Source: Hwanghaeella grinnelliae
GTDB lineage: Bacteria > Pseudomonadota > Alphaproteobacteria > UBA8366 > Aestuariispiraceae
Length of the DNA stretch: 64,000 nucleotides
Assembly (NCBI RefSeq): GCF_004005845.1
Contig: NZ_SADE01000001.1
Span: 930,001-994,000 of the forward strand
Direction: 5' to 3'
Position 1 is the first letter of the stretch. Each line of letters opens with the position of its first letter. A program made the position numbers and the translations under genes. The notes beneath the pieces were generated by a model. It worked only from the letters and a program-made list of their open reading frames with translations. It did not search any database and was not told the origin of the DNA. Shown here piece by piece: positions 62,998 to 64,000 of this stretch.

Positions 62998-63903
62998 ATG
63001 GCTGATATCGCTCTTACAGCGGCGCAACGCTCGTCGCTGCTTTCCCTGCAACAAACTCAGACTCTCAGCGATCGCACGCAGACCCGTCTTACCACCGGTA
63101 AGGCGGTCAACAGTGTTGTCGATGACGCGGTCAACTTCTTCCGGGCCCAGGCGCTGTCCGATCGTGGCAGTGACTTTGCTCTGCGCCGGGATGAAATCGA
63201 CCAGGGGATTAGCTCCCTCAGTACTGCGTTGCAGGCGGTTGAGGCGACCGATAACCTCCTCAGCCAGCTTCAAGGTATCGTGGAAGCGGCGCGTTCCCAG
63301 TCCACTGCGGAACGTCAGTCGGCAACCACGCAGTTCATTGAAGTTGGTAAGCAGATTTCCGAGTTGATCGAGGATGCGTCCTTTGCCGGCTTGAACCTGC
63401 TGAACTCCACAAACTCCACCTTGGACGTTTCGTTCGGTATTCGTACGTCGTCCCGGTTGCAGGTTAATGGGTTCAACCTGAACGCCACTGCCGCGAGCGC
63501 GACGAACGGCAGTATCTTCACGGTTAACGCGTTCACGAGTAACAACTCTACCTTCACGATCTCCAACTTTGGCGTTTCGTCCGGGTCGTTCACCTCCTTC
63601 GGGGCGGATAACTCGAACGTTTCCTTCGCCACGACGGCGGTGCAGCGCATCGCGACCGGTATTTCCAACCTTCGTGCCCGTGGCGCGTCGTTGGGTGCCA
63701 ACGTCGCTATCCTGCAGACCCGTCTGGACTTCACCGACGCCTACGTGAACGAGTTGCAGGTCGGTTCCGACAAGTTGACCTTGGCGGATCTGAACGAAGA
63801 AGGCGCGAACCTGGTGGCGTTGCAGACCCGGCAGCAGTTGGGGATTCAGTCCCTGGCGATCTCCGGTCAGCAGCAGCAGTCCATCCTTGCGCTTCTGAAC
63901 TAA
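62998..63903 (+). CDS. Flagellin
   Basis: A 301-residue filament subunit. The N-terminal D0/D1 region reads LTAAQRSSLLSLQQTQTLSD and GISSLSTALQAVEATDNLLS. The C-terminal D1/D0 region ends LQTRQQLGIQSLAISGQQQQ and SILALLN. The central domain (about 140-200) is short and rich in Asn, Ser, Thr and Phe, offering many possible O-glycosylation sites. AGGAT upstream of ATG 62998 is the ribosome site. It ends before a strong terminator. Confidence 0.95.
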   Translation: MADIALTAAQRSSLLSLQQTQTLSDRTQTRLTTGKAVNSVVDDAVNFFRAQALSDRGSDFALRRDEIDQGISSLSTALQAVEATDNLLSQLQGIVEAARSQSTAERQSATTQFIEVGKQISELIEDASFAGLNLLNSTNSTLDVSFGIRTSSRLQVNGFNLNATAASATNGSIFTVNAFTSNNSTFTISNFGVSSGSFTSFGADNSNVSFATTAVQRIATGISNLRARGASLGANVAILQTRLDFTDAYVNELQVGSDKLTLADLNEEGANLVALQTRQQLGIQSLAISGQQQQSILALLN

Positions 63904-63965
63904 GGACTAGCGTATCAATCGATCGATCTCTCCTTTCTCTCTCTCGATCGTATCGATCTCCTGAA

Positions 63966-63995
63966 GGGCCCCGTTCGCGGGGCCCTTTTTCTTTT
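63966..63995 (+). terminator. Strong terminator after flagellin
   Basis: GGGCCCCG-TTCG-CGGGGCCC is an 8-bp stem with a UUCG tetraloop, followed by TTTTTCTTTT. An intrinsic terminator 63 bases after the flagellin stop. Confidence 0.95.
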
Positions 63996-64000
63996 CGGCC

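Noticed and set aside
1-64000. tRNA, rRNA, phage integrase or insertion sequence
   Set aside because: I looked for cloverleaf-type sequence, transposase frames and terminal repeats and saw none that I can support; a computed scan would settle it.

Overview
The window reads as chromosomal DNA of a flagellated alphaproteobacterium, most like the Rhodospirillales. This rests on the high GC, on alphaproteobacterial flagellar regulators (FlbD, FlbT, FlaF and a SciP/DUF1153 protein), and on the housekeeping order purN-purM / DUF2066 / AI-2E permease / Hda / ppk-ppx / rnd / aspS. A TRAP dicarboxylate transporter and a DddP-like protein suggest an aquatic or marine life, which is inference. I found no tRNA, rRNA, CRISPR array, intact insertion sequence or prophage.

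Region 1 (1-15.3 kb) is core housekeeping. Purine synthesis genes (purN cut by the left edge, purM) diverge from a DUF2066 exported protein, an AI-2E family permease and the DnaA regulator Hda. A polyphosphate group follows: a CYTH-CHAD protein, a SixA-type phosphatase, and ppk1 with ppx. Then come a LytM-like protein with altered zinc ligands, RNase D and AspRS.

Region 2 (15.3-31.0 kb) is accessory and mosaic. It holds a lower-GC lipoprotein, two LysR regulators each facing an iron-oxygenase-like gene (a CmcJ/NvfI-GFA-GFA-SDR set and a 2OG-oxygenase/M24 DddP-like set), a methyltransferase, a secreted caspase-like protein, RimO, OsmC, a GMC oxidoreductase, a PhyH dioxygenase and a PhnZ-like HD protein. 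A remnant of the 3' end of the HD gene lies next to the PhyH gene, which suggests a past duplication or rearrangement.

Region 3 (31.2-52.5 kb) is flagellar. A long leftward run reads fliF, fliG, fliH, fliN, motA, flbD, flhA, flhF, flhG, a 1070-residue FliK-like protein and a small unknown protein. The cluster also holds sciP and a leftward fliK-flgD-flgE unit behind a strong sigma-54 promoter, then a FlaG-like gene and a divergent unknown gene.

Region 4 (52.6-59.4 kb) is a DctB/DctD two-component pair followed by a DctPQM TRAP transporter. A sigma-54 -24/-12 element precedes dctP, so the pair probably drives the transporter.

Region 5 (59.4-64 kb) returns to flagella: flbT, a formyltransferase-like gene, flaF, flgL and a flagellin. 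flgL has a clear sigma-54 promoter and flbT a probable one. FlbD (sigma-54 activator) and FlbT/FlaF (post-transcriptional flagellin control in Caulobacter) make the two flagellar regions one regulatory circuit.
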